From DATDYQ01 sp035288965 (lineage in GTDB: Archaea; Nanobdellota; Nanobdellia; SCGC-AAA011-G17; JAGVZF01): a stretch of 6,375 nt of DNA. The notes under the pieces are model-generated. The model had not been told where the DNA came from. It saw nothing but the letters and a program-made list of their open reading frames with translations, and did no database searches. Of this stretch, positions 1 to 4,912 are shown in pieces. The stretch is taken from contig DATDYQ010000069.1 in NCBI GenBank assembly GCA_035288965.1, positions 1-6,375 of the forward strand, in the 5' to 3' direction. The stretch's first letter is position 1, and every line of letters starts with the position of its first letter. The translations under genes and the position numbers were made by a program.

Positions 1-101
1 GAAACGAAAGTTAGTCCAAGAACAAGTAAAGCAACACCTATAACTATGATAATAATTGTTGTTATAGAAAGCTCTATTGCACCCCTCTTATTTCTTAACA
101 T
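1..101 (-). CDS. Short membrane/pilin-like protein, N-terminal part only
   Basis: This is the 5' end of a minus-strand gene whose remainder lies beyond the window edge. ATG is at 101-99 and the frame is open to base 1, giving 33 complete codons. The protein begins MLRNKRGAIELS and continues into an unbroken hydrophobic helix (about residues 12-33, rich in I, V and L). A basic stretch, then Gly, a small residue and Glu shortly after, followed directly by the helix, is the layout of archaeal class III (prepilin-type) signal peptides, with cleavage expected between G7 and A8. Short proteins with this N-terminus are common in DPANN-like archaeal genomes (recollection). The likely role is a membrane-anchored or surface pilin-like protein. 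The start is supported by a TATA box at 125-132, about 24-31 nt upstream, with no Shine-Dalgarno sequence. Without the C-terminal part it cannot be assigned to a family. Confidence 0.7.
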   Translation of the reverse strand, partial: MLRNKRGAIELSITTIIIIVIGVALLVLGLTFV

Positions 102-124
102 ATATTGGAAAATGAATTATGTAG

Positions 125-132
125 TTTATATA
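125..132 (-). promoter_or_regulatory. TATA box of the pilin-like gene
   Basis: On the minus strand this reads TATATAAA, 24-31 nt before the A of the ATG at 101. An archaeal TATA box sits about 26 nt before the transcription start, so the transcript would begin at or next to the ATG and be leaderless. A 14-nt stretch around it (GTTTATATAGTTTT on the plus strand, 124-137) recurs exactly at 1142-1155, in front of the tRNA. Confidence 0.65.
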
Positions 133-210
133 GTTTTCTATGAATTGTTAGATAAACTTACTTTTAACATTTTAGTAAAAGATAAAAACAACTTCAATTT
201 TAGATAAACA

Positions 211-1017
211 ATGAAAAAGAGAGTTGGAAAAACAAGATTAATAAAAACTAAATTATTTGGATATAATTTATATATTAAAGATGAAAGTAGGAATCCCTTT
301 GGAACATATAAAGATAGAAGAAGCGAGTTAATTATTAAAAAGGCAAGAAAAAATAAAATAAAAAAATTGGTAATTATTTCTTCTGGAAATGCTTGTTATA
401 GTTTAGCTAGATTTACTAAAGGATCAAAAATTCAGTTGGTTTGCATTGTTGATATAAAAATAAAGAAAAAGATAAAAAATATCATAAAGAAGTATAGTCA
501 TAAAATACTGGAAGTAGACTTAAACAAAAAAATTTTATCACAAAAAGAGATCATAAATTTAGCTAGAGAAAGAAGAGATGAAAGAATACTAAACGTTTCT
601 ACTGGATTTCATCAAACTGGTATGGATATCATTAAAGAATTAAAAAATGAAAAACCAGATTATGTAATAGTTCCAATAGGAAGCGGTGAAACATTTGTTG
701 GATTATATTATGGAATAAAAAAATATGGATTAAAAACCATACTTATTGGCGTAGGGGTAAAAAATAAGATAAAAAGCTTTGCAGATAAATTACATACAAT
801 ACATACCCCTTATCAAAATGAGATAAAGAAGATTGTAAAAAAAGGAAACAAGTTAATTTTGCTAAATGAAAAAGAGGTTAGAGAAGCTTATGATAAATTT
901 AAAAAAATGGTTAAATGTGAACCTTCCAGTGCAGTTGTTTTGGGAGCATTTAAGAAGATAAAATTTAAAAAAGAGGATAAAATTATTGTTATTAATTCTG
1001 GAAAGGGAGTAATATAG
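211..1017 (+). CDS. PLP-dependent enzyme, fold type II (threonine synthase-like)
   Basis: The 268-residue protein carries the signatures of the threonine synthase/cysteine synthase/serine dehydratase fold. The motif NPFGTYKDR (28-36) contains K34, the expected Schiff-base lysine. SSGNA (57-61) matches the asparagine loop that contacts the cofactor ring. VPIGSGET (154-161) matches the glycine-rich phosphate-binding loop. EPSSAV (237-242) and NSGKG (262-266) resemble the C-terminal cofactor-pocket elements. The opening KTRL (7-10) replaces the usual N/TPL. NPxGxxKDR favours threonine synthase over cysteine synthase, but the protein is far shorter than normal threonine synthases (about 350-480 residues), lacks their N-terminal region and has no other threonine-pathway gene beside it. 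The substrate is therefore unassigned. It is lysine-rich and probably cytosolic. ATG at 211 has no Shine-Dalgarno sequence. The gene ends 5 nt before the 3' end of the convergent tRNA-Phe. Confidence 0.85.
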   Translation: MKKRVGKTRLIKTKLFGYNLYIKDESRNPFGTYKDRRSELIIKKARKNKIKKLVIISSGNACYSLARFTKGSKIQLVCIVDIKIKKKIKNIIKKYSHKILEVDLNKKILSQKEIINLARERRDERILNVSTGFHQTGMDIIKELKNEKPDYVIVPIGSGETFVGLYYGIKKYGLKTILIGVGVKNKIKSFADKLHTIHTPYQNEIKKIVKKGNKLILLNEKEVREAYDKFKKMVKCEPSSAVVLGAFKKIKFKKEDKIIVINSGKGVI

Positions 1018-1022
1018 TTATA

Positions 1023-1118
1023 TGGGCCGAGAGGGATTTGAACCCCCGATACCACGAGCTTCAGTCGTGTGCTCTCCCAGGTTGCTCAACATTCATCATG
1101 TTTCTGAGCTACCGACCC
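1023..1118 (-). tRNA. tRNA-Phe (GAA) with a D-loop intron
   Basis: Read on the minus strand, all cloverleaf arms are present. The acceptor is GGGTCGG/TCGGCCC with discriminator A73 at 1023. The anticodon stem is CACGA/TCGTG around loop CTGAAGC, giving anticodon GAA (plus-strand bases 1060-1062). The variable loop is GTATC, and the T-arm is GGGGG-TTCAAAT-CCCTC. CCA is not encoded. The D-arm is broken by 22 extra bases (1082-1103). Removing them leaves GCTC-AGCCTGGGA-GAGC, a perfect D-arm with G18G19, and a 74-nt mature tRNA. The 5' exon is 1104-1118 and the 3' exon is 1023-1081. The anticodon loop has 7 bases, so there is no intron at the usual 37/38 position. A TATA box at 1143-1150 puts the transcription start at or within a few bases of G1. 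The 3' end faces the end of the PLP enzyme gene only 5 nt away, so termination probably occurs inside that gene. Confidence 0.93.
1082..1103 (-). other. tRNA-Phe intron (22 nt) with bulge-helix-bulge-like splice site
   Basis: The insert lies between positions 15 and 16 of the tRNA. On the minus strand, exon bases GCTC (10-13) pair with intron bases GAGC (1087-1084), a 4-bp central helix. Intron bases AACAT (1102-1098) pair with ATGTT (1092-1088), closing a 5-nt loop GATGA. This leaves two 3-nt bulges on opposite strands: A14-G15-A(1103), and A(1083)-A(1082)-C16. Cutting between the second and third base of each bulge, the rule for the archaeal splicing endonuclease, gives exactly the ends that restore a canonical D-arm. 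No outer exon helix forms beyond the second bulge, so this is the relaxed type (central helix, bulges, inner helix). Intron status is inferred from structure, not from an RNA. Confidence 0.82.
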
Positions 1119-1142
1119 ATAATAGAAATGACTTTTAAGCTG

Positions 1143-1150
1143 TTTATATA
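1143..1150 (-). promoter_or_regulatory. TATA box of tRNA-Phe
   Basis: It reads TATATAAA on the minus strand, 25-32 nt upstream of G1 of the tRNA (1118). At normal archaeal spacing this puts initiation at about 1118-1120, so the primary transcript would have a leader of about 0-2 nt. The surrounding 14 nt are identical to the promoter at 124-137. Confidence 0.7.
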
Positions 1151-1158
1151 GTTTTTTA

Positions 1159-1650
1159 TTAGAAAGGAACTATTAATCTTTCCTCTAAGGGGGTGTTTAT
1201 TGGAAGATAAAGAATTCCATTACTTGCTCCATATCTACGAAACTTTGTATCTATAAAATCTTTTTTATGAATATAAACATAAGGACCTGTTTTAGGATCA
1301 CATATTGGTAACTTTTTAATCCAATCCCATTCTAAAAGCCAAACTTTTCTTTCACTAATTAGTCTTTCTACATTATGCGTTTTAATTTTTTTAACAGGTT
1401 TAGATAATCCATATATTAAAAATGCCCAATATAAAGTTTGGTTAGGATTTTCTTCTTCAAATTGAGATATTTGATAAGAATGTACCGCAAAATTTTGAGG
1501 ATATGTATTTAGCCTAGATTTAATTTCTACTCCATATTTATCATCAACTAAATCTATTCCTCCATTTCTTGAAGTCGGAATTTCTAATACTTTCCCTAAC
1601 CATTTTACATTTGCTCTTCCAGAAAGATTTCTAAAAATTTGACTTTCCAT
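1159..1650 (-). CDS. Hypothetical protein, possible PD-(D/E)xK nuclease
   Basis: This 163-residue protein is not one I recognise by name. Near the N-terminus, GGIDL (30-34) is followed by YGVEIKSR (39-46). The arrangement D33, eight residues, E42-I-K44, with each element at the end of a hydrophobic stretch, is the metal-binding core of PD-(D/E)xK nucleases such as small restriction enzymes and Holliday-junction or repair nucleases. The rest has several Trp and Tyr residues (for example WLLEWDW, about 104-110) and no obvious membrane helix, so it is probably soluble. No methylase or other restriction gene is adjacent. It starts at ATG 1650 with no Shine-Dalgarno sequence and an AT-rich TATA-like box about 24-31 nt upstream. 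It is divergent from the 1723 operon across a 72-nt gap. The nuclease assignment rests on one motif and could be wrong. Confidence 0.6.
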   Translation of the reverse strand: MESQIFRNLSGRANVKWLGKVLEIPTSRNGGIDLVDDKYGVEIKSRLNTYPQNFAVHSYQISQFEEENPNQTLYWAFLIYGLSKPVKKIKTHNVERLISERKVWLLEWDWIKKLPICDPKTGPYVYIHKKDFIDTKFRRYGASNGILYLPINTPLEERLIVPF

Positions 1651-1672
1651 TATTATTTAAAAGATGTAAAAA

Positions 1673-1680
1673 TTAATAAA
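1673..1680 (-). promoter_or_regulatory. Possible TATA box of the 163-aa gene
   Basis: The minus strand reads TTTATTAA, 23-30 nt before the ATG at 1650. The spacing suits a leaderless transcript, but the sequence is a weaker TATA match and the whole gap is AT-rich. Confidence 0.35.
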
Positions 1681-1693
1681 TAGAGTAGATAAT

Positions 1694-1701
1694 TTTATAT
1701 A
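1694..1701 (+). promoter_or_regulatory. TATA box of the membrane protein/toxin-antitoxin operon
   Basis: TTTATATA lies 22-29 nt before the ATG at 1723. There is no Shine-Dalgarno sequence before that ATG, so the transcript is probably leaderless or nearly so. Confidence 0.6.
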
Positions 1702-1722
1702 CAATAAGGTATTAGTAGTTTT

Positions 1723-1965
1723 ATGGCCGAAGGGGAAAAATGGGGGATAGTTGTAATTCTATTTGTAATTATTGTTATTTTTGGATTGGTGTTAACACAA
1801 GCTGCAATTACTGGATTTAGTGTTAATGATTTAATAAAAGGAAGTTCTGATGAAGGATTTTTTAGCAAAGATAAGGGAGCTTTTACATTTTCTTTAATAT
1901 TATTAGTGTTAAGTTTAATATTAACTATAGTTACTTTAATTCTTTATAATAGGTGGAATGGATAG
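1723..1965 (+). CDS. Small two-helix membrane protein
   Basis: This 80-residue protein of unknown function has two strong hydrophobic segments, about residues 8-28 and 54-75. They are separated by a polar loop rich in Ser, Asp, Lys and Gly, with charged ends (MAEGEK at the front, YNRWNG at the back). The motif ITGFSV (29-34) follows the first helix. Similar short tails occur in many archaeal surface or membrane proteins (recollection, weak). It is the first gene of a chain: its last codons overlap the next start by 8 nt (1958-1965), so it is almost certainly co-transcribed and translationally coupled with the downstream antitoxin. Whether it belongs functionally to the toxin-antitoxin module or simply lends its promoter cannot be told from the sequence. 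Confidence 0.75.
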   Translation: MAEGEKWGIVVILFVIIVIFGLVLTQAAITGFSVNDLIKGSSDEGFFSKDKGAFTFSLILLVLSLILTIVTLILYNRWNG

Positions 1966-2173
1966 AAAGCTTTTTAAGTTTATAAGATATACAGATTATA
2001 TGACAAACGGAACAAAGATGATAATGAGGGAATTAAAAGGAATTAAAACTGAGATAAAACATCTTAAAAAACATTTGGTTGATGTAGATAGAATTTTAAC
2101 CTATGATGATATAATTTCTTTAAGAGAGGCTGAGATTGATTTAAAAAAAGGAAAAACGAAGAGAATTGCCTAA
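1958..2173 (+). CDS. RelB-like antitoxin
   Basis: This 71-residue, highly charged protein sits directly before a RelE toxin. The N-terminal half forms an amphipathic helix (about 20-40). Then comes VDVDRILTYDDIISLREAE (41-59) and a basic tail GKTKRI (65-70). The layout of a helix, a D-rich turn, a short A/E helix and a terminal basic Gly-Lys strand is that of archaeal RelB-type antitoxins, whose C-terminus wraps around the toxin. No clear DNA-binding domain is visible in the first 20 residues, so autoregulation is uncertain. ATG at 1958 overlaps the upstream gene by 8 nt and follows AGGTGG, a partial Shine-Dalgarno match very close to the start. ATG codons at 2000, 2018 and 2024 are alternatives that would keep the antitoxin core. 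Its end overlaps the toxin start by 8 nt, ensuring coupled synthesis. Confidence 0.72.
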   Translation: MDRKLFKFIRYTDYMTNGTKMIMRELKGIKTEIKHLKKHLVDVDRILTYDDIISLREAEIDLKKGKTKRIA

Positions 2174-2432
2174 TCTTTATGAAGTTCGTTTATCACAGAA
2201 CTCAGAACAATTTTTATATAAGCTTGATAAGCATATTAAGGGAAGAATATTAAATAGGTTGAGAAGACTGTCAGAAAATCCCATTCCTACTGATTCAAAA
2301 TTCCTGGGCAGAGAGGAAGGAGAGAAGCTTTTTAGATATAGGATAGGAAATTATAGGGCATTATATAAAATAAAGGAAAATCTAAGAATAATTTTAATTA
2401 CTAAGATAGATAAAAGACCTAGGGTTTATTAG
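2166..2432 (+). CDS. RelE/ParE family toxin (TTG start)
   Basis: This 88-residue protein has the RelE/ParE fold order. A first strand YEVRLSQNSEQFL (5-17) leads into a basic helical pair (20-36), then LFRYRIGNYRALYKI (55-69) and a last strand ILITKIDKRPRVY (76-88). The RYRIGxYRxLY core and the final R-x-x-x-Y (R84, Y88) are the family hallmarks. R57/R59, R64, R84 and Y88 are candidates for the mRNA-binding and cleavage residues of ribosome-dependent RelE nucleases; ParE-like gyrase inhibition is the alternative. The only possible start is TTG at 2166: an in-frame stop lies at 2142-2144, and no later ATG, GTG or TTG keeps the first strand. The 8-nt overlap with the antitoxin, plus a weak start codon, would hold toxin synthesis below antitoxin. 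It is convergent with the methyltransferase gene, 15 nt away. Confidence 0.85.
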   Translation: MPNLYEVRLSQNSEQFLYKLDKHIKGRILNRLRRLSENPIPTDSKFLGREEGEKLFRYRIGNYRALYKIKENLRIILITKIDKRPRVY

Positions 2433-2433
2433 A
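2422..2433 (+). repeat. 12-nt direct repeat, copy 1 (toxin gene end)
   Basis: GGGTTTATTAGA occurs here, covering the last codons and stop of the toxin gene, and again at 3353-3364. The two copies bracket the methyltransferase gene. Exact 12-mers can recur by chance in DNA this AT-rich, so only the sequence identity is certain. Confidence 0.55.
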
Positions 2434-2460
2434 AAAATTTAGTTAGACTATTTTCTTCTT
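2433..2460. terminator. T-rich stop region between convergent genes
   Basis: The short convergent gap has a T5 run on the minus strand (2433-2437), after the methyltransferase stop. It also has a T-rich run TTTTCTTCTT on the plus strand (2451-2460), after the toxin stop. Archaeal transcription ends at such T-tracts without a needed hairpin. The call rests on composition and gene orientation only. Confidence 0.35.
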
Positions 2461-3293
2461 ACAAGATACTGAACAAAAAGACTTTTTTCTTTCTTTTCTG
2501 ATTTAAAGTCATGATATATCTTTTCTATTATAAAATCTTTACTTAAAATTTCTATCATATCTTTTTGGTAGATAGGATATAGATCTAACTTACCCCATTT
2601 TTTGTGTGGTTTATCATAATAGTGTAGAACAACAACTGTATCACTTATATAAGCGGGGAATGCTAAGATTTTTCCGTGATAATAAACAGAATAATCAAAG
2701 GTAAACTCTTCAAATATTTTTTCTTTAGGCAGATTCATTAAAGATCGGATATAATCATAATTTCTCGTATCAATGAAAAGATAAGCATCTTTTTTTAATA
2801 ATTGTGCGAACTTGTTTACTGCAATTTGCTGAGCTTTTTTTGTATATTCTCTTGTTCCTCCGCCAATGTAGGTTAATGAATTTCCAGTTAAAAAACCAAA
2901 ATCAAATATATGAGTGTAAGGCGGGTCTGCTTGAGGAAGATCTAACCAATTTGCTTTATGAATGATAACCTTTTGCTTATTCTTATTAAATAATTTAGTT
3001 GCTTGATTAATAAAATCTTCATCTACTTCATTAGCTTCAATACTATCTGTAGAATATTTCCTTTCTTTTAATCCTTTTATTATCCCACTTAATTCAGTTC
3101 CACCACCAACACCAAAGTCAATGATGCTCTTAAGTTTATTTTTTATTATTAGATTAAGAAAGAAATCCCGTTCTTCTTTATTTATTTCACCTTTGAATTT
3201 TGGATAAATTTCTTTTTCCCAGCTGACAAACTTAAAATCTGAAAATTCCTCTATTGGGTTACTAACATATGGCAGGGTGTTTACAAATGACAT
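2448..3293 (-). CDS. Class I SAM methyltransferase, glycine/sarcosine N-methyltransferase-like
   Basis: This 281-residue protein has a Rossmann-type methyltransferase core. Motif I is IIDFGVGGGTE (57-67), the SAM glycine loop. The acidic end of strand 2 is IEANEVDEDF (85-94). A further segment is ANWLDLP (114-120), with D118 near the adenine. Then comes FDFGFLTGNSLTYIGGG (130-146), and FIDTRNYDYI (173-182) after the helix of the LLKKDAYL element. The pair GNSLTYI plus DTRNYDYI is typical of glycine, sarcosine and dimethylglycine N-methyltransferases (family recollection), which make N-methylated glycines up to betaine. The C-terminal third (about 185-281), with many Tyr and His residues, would form the substrate lid. 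The actual acceptor is unproven, and no betaine pathway partner is beside it. It starts at ATG 3293 with a TATA-like box about 24-32 nt upstream and no Shine-Dalgarno sequence. It is soluble, with no signal peptide. Confidence 0.8.
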   Translation of the reverse strand: MSFVNTLPYVSNPIEEFSDFKFVSWEKEIYPKFKGEINKEERDFFLNLIIKNKLKSIIDFGVGGGTELSGIIKGLKERKYSTDSIEANEVDEDFINQATKLFNKNKQKVIIHKANWLDLPQADPPYTHIFDFGFLTGNSLTYIGGGTREYTKKAQQIAVNKFAQLLKKDAYLFIDTRNYDYIRSLMNLPKEKIFEEFTFDYSVYYHGKILAFPAYISDTVVVLHYYDKPHKKWGKLDLYPIYQKDMIEILSKDFIIEKIYHDFKSEKKEKSLFVQYLVRRK

Positions 3294-3316
3294 ATTGTTA
3301 AAATAGATAGGATACC

Positions 3317-3325
3317 TTTTAAAAA
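3317..3325 (-). promoter_or_regulatory. Possible TATA box of the methyltransferase gene
   Basis: The minus strand reads TTTTTAAAA, 24-32 nt before the ATG at 3293, which is the right distance for leaderless transcription. The match to TATA consensus is moderate. Confidence 0.4.
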
Positions 3326-3352
3326 TGTTTCTAAAATAAGGATTGGGTGAAC

Positions 3353-3364
3353 GGGTTTATTAGA
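3353..3364 (+). repeat. 12-nt direct repeat, copy 2
   Basis: This second copy of GGGTTTATTAGA lies in the intergenic region between the methyltransferase start and the end of the 3382-3816 gene. With the preceding C it can be read as codons for R-V-Y followed by a stop, the same ending as the toxin gene at copy 1. Confidence 0.5.
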
Positions 3365-3381
3365 TCTAACGTATGAAAAAT

Positions 3382-3816
3382 TTATAATTTTTCTTCTAAT
3401 GTTTTTATTCTAGTTTTATTATATTTAATTCTTTTAGAGACTTCATGTATGTTATCTCTTGTTATTCCAATCCAATTAGCATAATCTCTTCCCAAAAAAG
3501 CTATGCCTGCAAGCACCGGAACTGTAGCTAATATAGGAGACATATAATCTACAAAGGTTGGGTGGTTCCTACCATACTGACCAACTAAAGCAAATGAAAC
3601 AAAAATAGGGGATAATATTGCGGTTAAACCAACTAAACCCTTACCGACCAATTTTGTGTAACCTACCAATTTTTCTTTTTCAGCTCTTTTAACATCATCG
3701 TTATAATATCTGACTAAAGATCTTCGGACTTCTTCATCTGTTCTATTTCCCCAACCATACCCATATTGTTGGCCATGAATTTGTACTGTCCAGTTATCTG
3801 TTCTGTTTTCTTCCAT
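3382..3816 (-). CDS. Hypothetical two-helix membrane protein
   Basis: This 144-residue protein is not recognised. The N-terminal 50 residues are polar, with a Gly/Tyr/Trp patch (HGQQYGYGWGN, 14-24) and then a charged, probably helical stretch (27-50). Two hydrophobic segments follow, about 57-79 and 90-109, joined by a short polar loop with Asn, His and Pro. The last 30 residues are a charged, coiled-coil-like helix (about 116-144, ending KTLEEKL). The ends are therefore likely on the same side of the membrane. The start at 3816 is well supported: AAGGAGAG (3823-3830) stands 6 nt before the ATG, and this is the only strong Shine-Dalgarno sequence in the window. The gene is divergent from the Lrp-like regulator across a 118-nt shared upstream region. 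A T5 run follows the stop (3376-3380) and may end the transcript. No function can be proposed. Confidence 0.72.
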   Translation of the reverse strand: MEENRTDNWTVQIHGQQYGYGWGNRTDEEVRRSLVRYYNDDVKRAEKEKLVGYTKLVGKGLVGLTAILSPIFVSFALVGQYGRNHPTFVDYMSPILATVPVLAGIAFLGRDYANWIGITRDNIHEVSKRIKYNKTRIKTLEEKL

Positions 3817-3822
3817 TTTCTA

Positions 3823-3830
3823 CTCTCCTT
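3823..3830 (-). promoter_or_regulatory. Shine-Dalgarno site of the 144-aa gene
   Basis: AAGGAGAG on the minus strand, 6 nt before the ATG at 3816, complements the CCTCC end of archaeal 16S rRNA. It shows that this genome uses led transcripts for some genes, in contrast to the TATA-only starts of its neighbours. Confidence 0.7.
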
Positions 3831-3902
3831 TATTTATTATTAATTAGTAGTAATAATATCTATAAGAAGCTTTTTATTGAATTTTAAGCTAAAAGAGAAA
3901 TA

Positions 3903-3910
3903 TTTATATA
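3903..3910 (+). promoter_or_regulatory. TATA box of the Lrp-like gene
   Basis: TTTATATA lies 25-32 nt before the ATG at 3935, preceded by a purine-rich run (AAAAGAGAAA) that could serve as the BRE. There is no Shine-Dalgarno sequence, so transcription is probably leaderless. Lrp proteins often bind their own promoter; no convincing inverted repeat was seen here. Confidence 0.65.
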
Positions 3911-3934
3911 ATAATAGTTATTTTTGTCTTAAAA

Positions 3935-4912
3935 ATGTTAAAATTAGACCTAAAAGATAGAAAATTGCTTTATGAATTGGATATTGATAGCAGGCAATCT
4001 TATCATCAAATTGCTAAGAAAATAGGATTAAGTAAAGATTCAGTTATATACAGAATAAACAAATTACAAGAAGCGGGAGTAATAAAACAATTTCATACAA
4101 TAATTGACGTTAGCAAATTGGGATTTATTTCGTTTAGATTATATATCAAACTTCAAAATATTACTCCTGAGAAGGAGAACGAGATAATTAATTTTTTAAA
4201 AAATCAAGATGTAGTAACATGGATCGTTTCTATAGATGGAGAATTTGATTTAGGTATGTGGATTTTAGCTAAATCAACTAGGGAGATGAACAATTTATGG
4301 AGAGATATATTAAAAAGATATATAAACTTTATCGAGAAAAGATGGCTCACAATTTTTATTAAAGTTTCTTACTATCCTAGAGCTTATCTTTTAGAGAAAA
4401 AATATAACACTGAAGAATATGTTTTTATTTCGGAATCAGAAAAGATAGATATTGATAAGAAAGATGTTGAAATATTAAAAATATTAACACCAAATTCTAG
4501 AATTTCTATTTTAGATATGGCTAAAAAATTGAAAATAACTACTAAAACCGTTACAGCAAGAATAAAAGAACTCGAGAAAAAGAAAATAATTTTAGGATAT
4601 AGAACAATGTTTGATATAGAAAAGTTAGGTTATCAATATTTTAAAGTACATTTTAATTTACATAGTTTAACAAATGAAAAAGAAAAACAGTTTAAAGCAT
4701 TTATTAAACAGAATCCAAACATTATTTATGATAGTGAAGTCTTGGGCGGAGATGATATTGAAATTGATGTACAGATAAGATCAATACAAGAATTAAGAAG
4801 TTTATTAGGTGAAATAAAAAAGCAATTTGCTGGGATTATTAAGAATTATAAATACATGTTGTTTTATAAGGAACATAAATATATATTCTTTCCATTAGAA
4901 AGTTTTAAATAA
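3935..4912 (+). CDS. Lrp/AsnC family regulator, tandem double-domain form
   Basis: This 325-residue protein is two Lrp/AsnC units in a row, where the usual protein is one unit of about 150. Unit 1 starts LDLKDRKLLYELDIDSRQSYHQIAKKIGLS, a classic Lrp helix-turn-helix (about 4-52, recognition helix about 33-47). It is followed by an effector-binding RAM domain (about 62-150) with VSIDGEFDLGM (98-108) at the ligand loop. Unit 2 has a second winged helix, DKKDVEILKILTPNSRISI onward (174-222), and a second RAM domain (about 226-312) with LGGDDIEIDV at its ligand loop. Both helix-turn-helix units look intact, so one chain may act like a pre-made dimer. Lrp proteins sense amino acids and act as repressors or activators. 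valS follows 21 nt downstream on the same strand, so the natural guess is a link to valine or branched-chain supply. Start at ATG 3935 fits the TATA box. Confidence 0.87.
   Translation: MLKLDLKDRKLLYELDIDSRQSYHQIAKKIGLSKDSVIYRINKLQEAGVIKQFHTIIDVSKLGFISFRLYIKLQNITPEKENEIINFLKNQDVVTWIVSIDGEFDLGMWILAKSTREMNNLWRDILKRYINFIEKRWLTIFIKVSYYPRAYLLEKKYNTEEYVFISESEKIDIDKKDVEILKILTPNSRISILDMAKKLKITTKTVTARIKELEKKKIILGYRTMFDIEKLGYQYFKVHFNLHSLTNEKEKQFKAFIKQNPNIIYDSEVLGGDDIEIDVQIRSIQELRSLLGEIKKQFAGIIKNYKYMLFYKEHKYIFFPLESFK
4904..4911 (+). promoter_or_regulatory. Possible TATA box of valS
   Basis: TTTAAATA overlaps the end of the regulator gene, 23-30 nt before the ATG of valS. The position fits a leaderless promoter, but the sequence is also simply the AT-rich stop region. 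Co-transcription with the regulator is an equal possibility. Confidence 0.3.

Noticed and set aside
1023..1081. Integration (att) site at the tRNA 3' end
   Set aside because: No second copy of the tRNA 3' sequence was seen in the window, and no integrase is present.
1023..1118. tRNA-Phe as a pseudogene or assembly error because of the D-loop insert
   Set aside because: Every stem is intact, the insert has splice-site structure, and its removal gives a perfect D-arm. Random damage would not do this.
2142..2200. A frameshift or missing ATG at the start of the toxin gene
   Set aside because: An in-frame stop lies just upstream at 2142, and the TTG at 2166 gives the full first strand of the RelE fold, so a TTG start is sufficient.
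3294..3364. A broken relE-like pseudogene as an annotated feature
   Set aside because: The resemblance covers only a few codons, needs a frame change, and overlaps the methyltransferase promoter. It is kept only as a low-certainty observation.
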